Assembly: GCA_021166845.1 (NCBI GenBank)
Contig: JAJPEP010000105.1
Coordinates: 1 to 34,834, forward strand
Reading direction: 5' to 3'
DNA length: 34,834 bases
DNA from: Thiobacillus sp.
Lineage (GTDB): Bacteria > Pseudomonadota > Gammaproteobacteria > Burkholderiales > Thiobacillaceae
A program made the position numbers and the translations under genes. The stretch's first letter is position 1, and the number at the start of each line of letters is the position of its first letter. Below are positions 32,967 to 34,834 of the stretch, in pieces. The notes below the pieces were generated by a model that worked only from the letters and a program-made list of their open reading frames with translations, had not been told where the DNA came from and did no database searches.

Positions 32967-33572
32967 TCAGATCCTGGGGGCGTGGGTGCCCAGCACCTGC
33001 AGGTAGGCGATCAGCGCCTCGAGCTCGGTCTTGCCTTCCAGCGCGGCCGGCGCGGCGGCGATTTCCTGCTCGGTATAGCCGTGGCCGACGATGTTCAGCG
33101 TGCGCATCTTGGCCTGGATGGCGGTGTCCTTCAGCGGACGGTCGAGCCAGGGATAGGCGGGCATGTTGGATTCCGGCACCACGTCGCGCGGATTCATCAG
33201 GTGAGCCGTATGCCAGGCGTCGGAATAGCGCCCGCCGACGCGATGCAGATCGGGGCCGGTGCGCTTGGATCCCCACAGGAAGGGACGGTCGTAGACGAAT
33301 TCGCCCGCCACCGAATAGTGGCCGTAGCGTTCGGTTTCGGCGCGGAACGGACGGATCATCTGCGAGTGGCAGCCGACGCAGCCTTCGCGGATGTAGATGT
33401 CGCGCCCCGACAGCTGCAGCGCGGTGTAGGGCTTCAGGCCCGCCACCGGGGTGGTGGTGGAGGTCTGGAAGAACAGCGGCACGATCTGCACCAGGCCGCC
33501 GACGCTGACGATGAGGATGGTCAGCACGATCAGCAGGCCGAGGTTCTTTTCGATAGTTTCATGCGAAATCAT
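32967..33572 (-). CDS. ccoO: cbb3-type cytochrome c oxidase subunit CcoO, mono-haem
   Basis: CcoO is the membrane-bound cytochrome c that gives electrons to the catalytic subunit. The 201-aa protein has one N-terminal membrane helix (about 11-33), the motif [17 protein letters not shown] (Cys65, Cys68, His69) and the axial methionine in [10 protein letters not shown] (Met137). It is a normal length for the family. AAGGAGA lies about 6 nt before the ATG at 33572, and the gene starts 11 nt after ccoN. Its c-haem would be fitted by the CcmFGHI machinery at the other end of the window. Confidence 0.96.
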   Translation of the reverse strand: MISHETIEKNLGLLIVLTILIVSVGGLVQIVPLFFQTSTTTPVAGLKPYTALQLSGRDIYIREGCVGCHSQMIRPFRAETERYGHYSVAGEFVYDRPFLWGSKRTGPDLHRVGGRYSDAWHTAHLMNPRDVVPESNMPAYPWLDRPLKDTAIQAKMRTLNIVGHGYTEQEIAAAPAALEGKTELEALIAYLQVLGTHAPRI

Positions 33573-33583
33573 GTTCGGTCTCC

Positions 33584-34834
33584 TTAGGCGTGGACGGCTT
33601 GCGGAATGGCGGCGTCATTGACGACCCGCCCGATGCGCACGGTCTTCCAGACGTTCCAGGCCATCATCAGCATGCCGCTGAAGAACAGCACGCCGCCCAG
33701 CAGACGAATGCCGTAGAACGGATACATGGTGTTGAGCACCTGGGCGAAGCTGTAGGTCAGCGTGCCGTCGGCGTTGGCCGCGCGCCACATCAGGCCCTGC
33801 GCCACCCCGGCGATCCACATCGAGGCGATATACAGCACCACGCCGATGGTGGAGAGCCAGAAATGCCATTCGATCATCTTGGTGCTGTACATCGATTCGC
33901 GGCCGTACAGGCGCGGAATCAGGTAGTACATCGAGCCGATCGTGATCATCGCCACCCAGCCGAGCGCGCCGGAATGCACGTGGCCGACAGTCCATTCGGT
34001 GTAATGCGACAGCGCGTTCACCGTCTTGATCGCCATCATCGGGCCTTCGAAGGTCGACATGCCGTAGAACGACAGCGCGGTGACGAGGAACTTCAGGATC
34101 GGGTCGGTGCGCAGTTTGTGCCATGCGCCCGACAGCGTCATGATGCCGTTCATCATGCCGCCCCAGGAGGGCGCCAGCAGCATCAGCGAGAACACCATGC
34201 CGAGCGACTGCGCCCAGTCCGGCAGCGCGGTGTATTGCAGGTGGTGCGGACCGGCCCACATGTAGATGAAGTTGAGCGACCAGAAGTGAACGACCGACAG
34301 GCGGTAGGAATAGATCGGGCGGCCGGCCTGCTTGGGGATGAAGTAATACATCATGCCGAGGAAGGCGGTGGTGAGGAAGAAGCCCACCGCGTTATGGCCG
34401 TACCACCATTGCACCATCGCATCCTGCACCCCGGCGTACAGCGAGTAGGACTTGGTCAGGGTCACCGGCAGTTCCAGGTTGTTGACGATATGCAGGATCG
34501 CGATGGTCAGGATGTAGGCGCCGAAGAACCAGTTCGAGACGTAGATGTGCTTGGTCTTGCGCTTGGCGATGGTACCGAAGAACACCAGCGCATAGGCCAC
34601 CCACACCAGCGTGATCAGGATGTCGATCGGCCATTCCAGTTCGGCGTATTCCTTGGTGCTGGTGTAGCCCATCGGCAGAGTGATGGCCGCCAACACGATC
34701 ACCGCCATCCAGCCCCAGAAGGTGAAGGCCGCCAGCTTTTCGGCCCACAGTCTTACCTGGCAGGTGCGTTGCACGATGTAGTAAGACACCGCGAACAGCC
34801 CCGAGCCGCCGAAGGCGAAGATGACGGCATTGGT
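33584..34834 (-). CDS. ccoN: cbb3-type cytochrome c oxidase catalytic subunit CcoN, C-terminal part (5' end outside window)
   Basis: CcoN is the haem-copper subunit that reduces oxygen to water and pumps protons. The frame is open to the window edge, so about 416 residues are visible and the N-terminus lies beyond 34834. The visible part has the membrane-helix pattern of the family, [10 protein letters not shown] with a CuB His, [16 protein letters not shown] with the His pair, and [12 protein letters not shown] with the two haem-ligand His residues. A start-like codon at 34789 is internal. TAA at 33584 is followed after 11 nt by ccoO. Confidence 0.96.
   Translation of the reverse strand, partial: TNAVIFAFGGSGLFAVSYYIVQRTCQVRLWAEKLAAFTFWGWMAVIVLAAITLPMGYTSTKEYAELEWPIDILITLVWVAYALVFFGTIAKRKTKHIYVSNWFFGAYILTIAILHIVNNLELPVTLTKSYSLYAGVQDAMVQWWYGHNAVGFFLTTAFLGMMYYFIPKQAGRPIYSYRLSVVHFWSLNFIYMWAGPHHLQYTALPDWAQSLGMVFSLMLLAPSWGGMMNGIMTLSGAWHKLRTDPILKFLVTALSFYGMSTFEGPMMAIKTVNALSHYTEWTVGHVHSGALGWVAMITIGSMYYLIPRLYGRESMYSTKMIEWHFWLSTIGVVLYIASMWIAGVAQGLMWRAANADGTLTYSFAQVLNTMYPFYGIRLLGGVLFFSGMLMMAWNVWKTVRIGRVVNDAAIPQAVHA

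Overview
The window is about 34.8 kb of GC-rich bacterial DNA, almost fully coding, with no gene-free stretch over about 180 bp. I see no rRNA, tRNA, CRISPR array, prophage or insertion sequence. Gene content points to a respiring Gram-negative proteobacterium, most likely a betaproteobacterium: System I cytochrome c maturation (ccm), a cbb3 oxidase operon, LPS synthesis (kdsA), single-chain PurL, PEP carboxylase and the pyrG-kdsA-eno-ftsB order. The layout resembles Thiobacillus and relatives, but I cannot fix the genus.

Layout. (1) 1-3340, plus strand: the end of a ccm operon, ccmF (partial)-ccmG-ccmH-ccmI. (2) 3427-11866, plus strand: pyrG-kdsA, then eno-ftsB-zipA-like-ligA, then galU. Many junctions overlap by a few bases, but two copies of one palindromic repeat separate kdsA from eno and ligA from galU. 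(3) 11899-15467, minus strand: a membrane-bound GGDEF-EAL protein and the NAD(P)H-hydrate repair enzyme Nnr. (4) 15574-23265, plus strand: a small Cys-rich DUF3330-like protein, purL, ppc and a membrane coiled-coil protein of unknown role. (5) 23252-27818, minus strand: a three-gene envelope cluster of LolA-like periplasmic protein, outer-membrane barrel and MMPL/RND transporter. (6) 27996-29366, plus strand: hemN. (7) 29371 to the window end, minus strand: ccoN (partial)-ccoO-ccoQ-ccoP-ccoG-ccoH, a 44-aa DUF3149-like protein and a 99-aa membrane protein with a Cys-rich tail.

How they work together. The ccm proteins attach haem to the c-type subunits CcoO and CcoP; HemN provides oxygen-independent haem synthesis; CcoG and CcoH assemble the oxidase. 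This suits life at low or changing oxygen. PyrG, PurL, Ppc and Eno are central metabolism; KdsA and GalU feed envelope polysaccharides; FtsB, the ZipA-like protein and LigA serve division and replication.

Most of the window is ordinary core genome. Points most worth a second look are the envelope transport triad (including a duplicated start region that creates a six-codon upstream ORF), the two small proteins ending the cco operon, the paired palindromic repeats, a hairpin covering the purL ribosome-binding site, and two abutting hairpins between ccoP and ccoG. I found no clear sign of a wholly new system.
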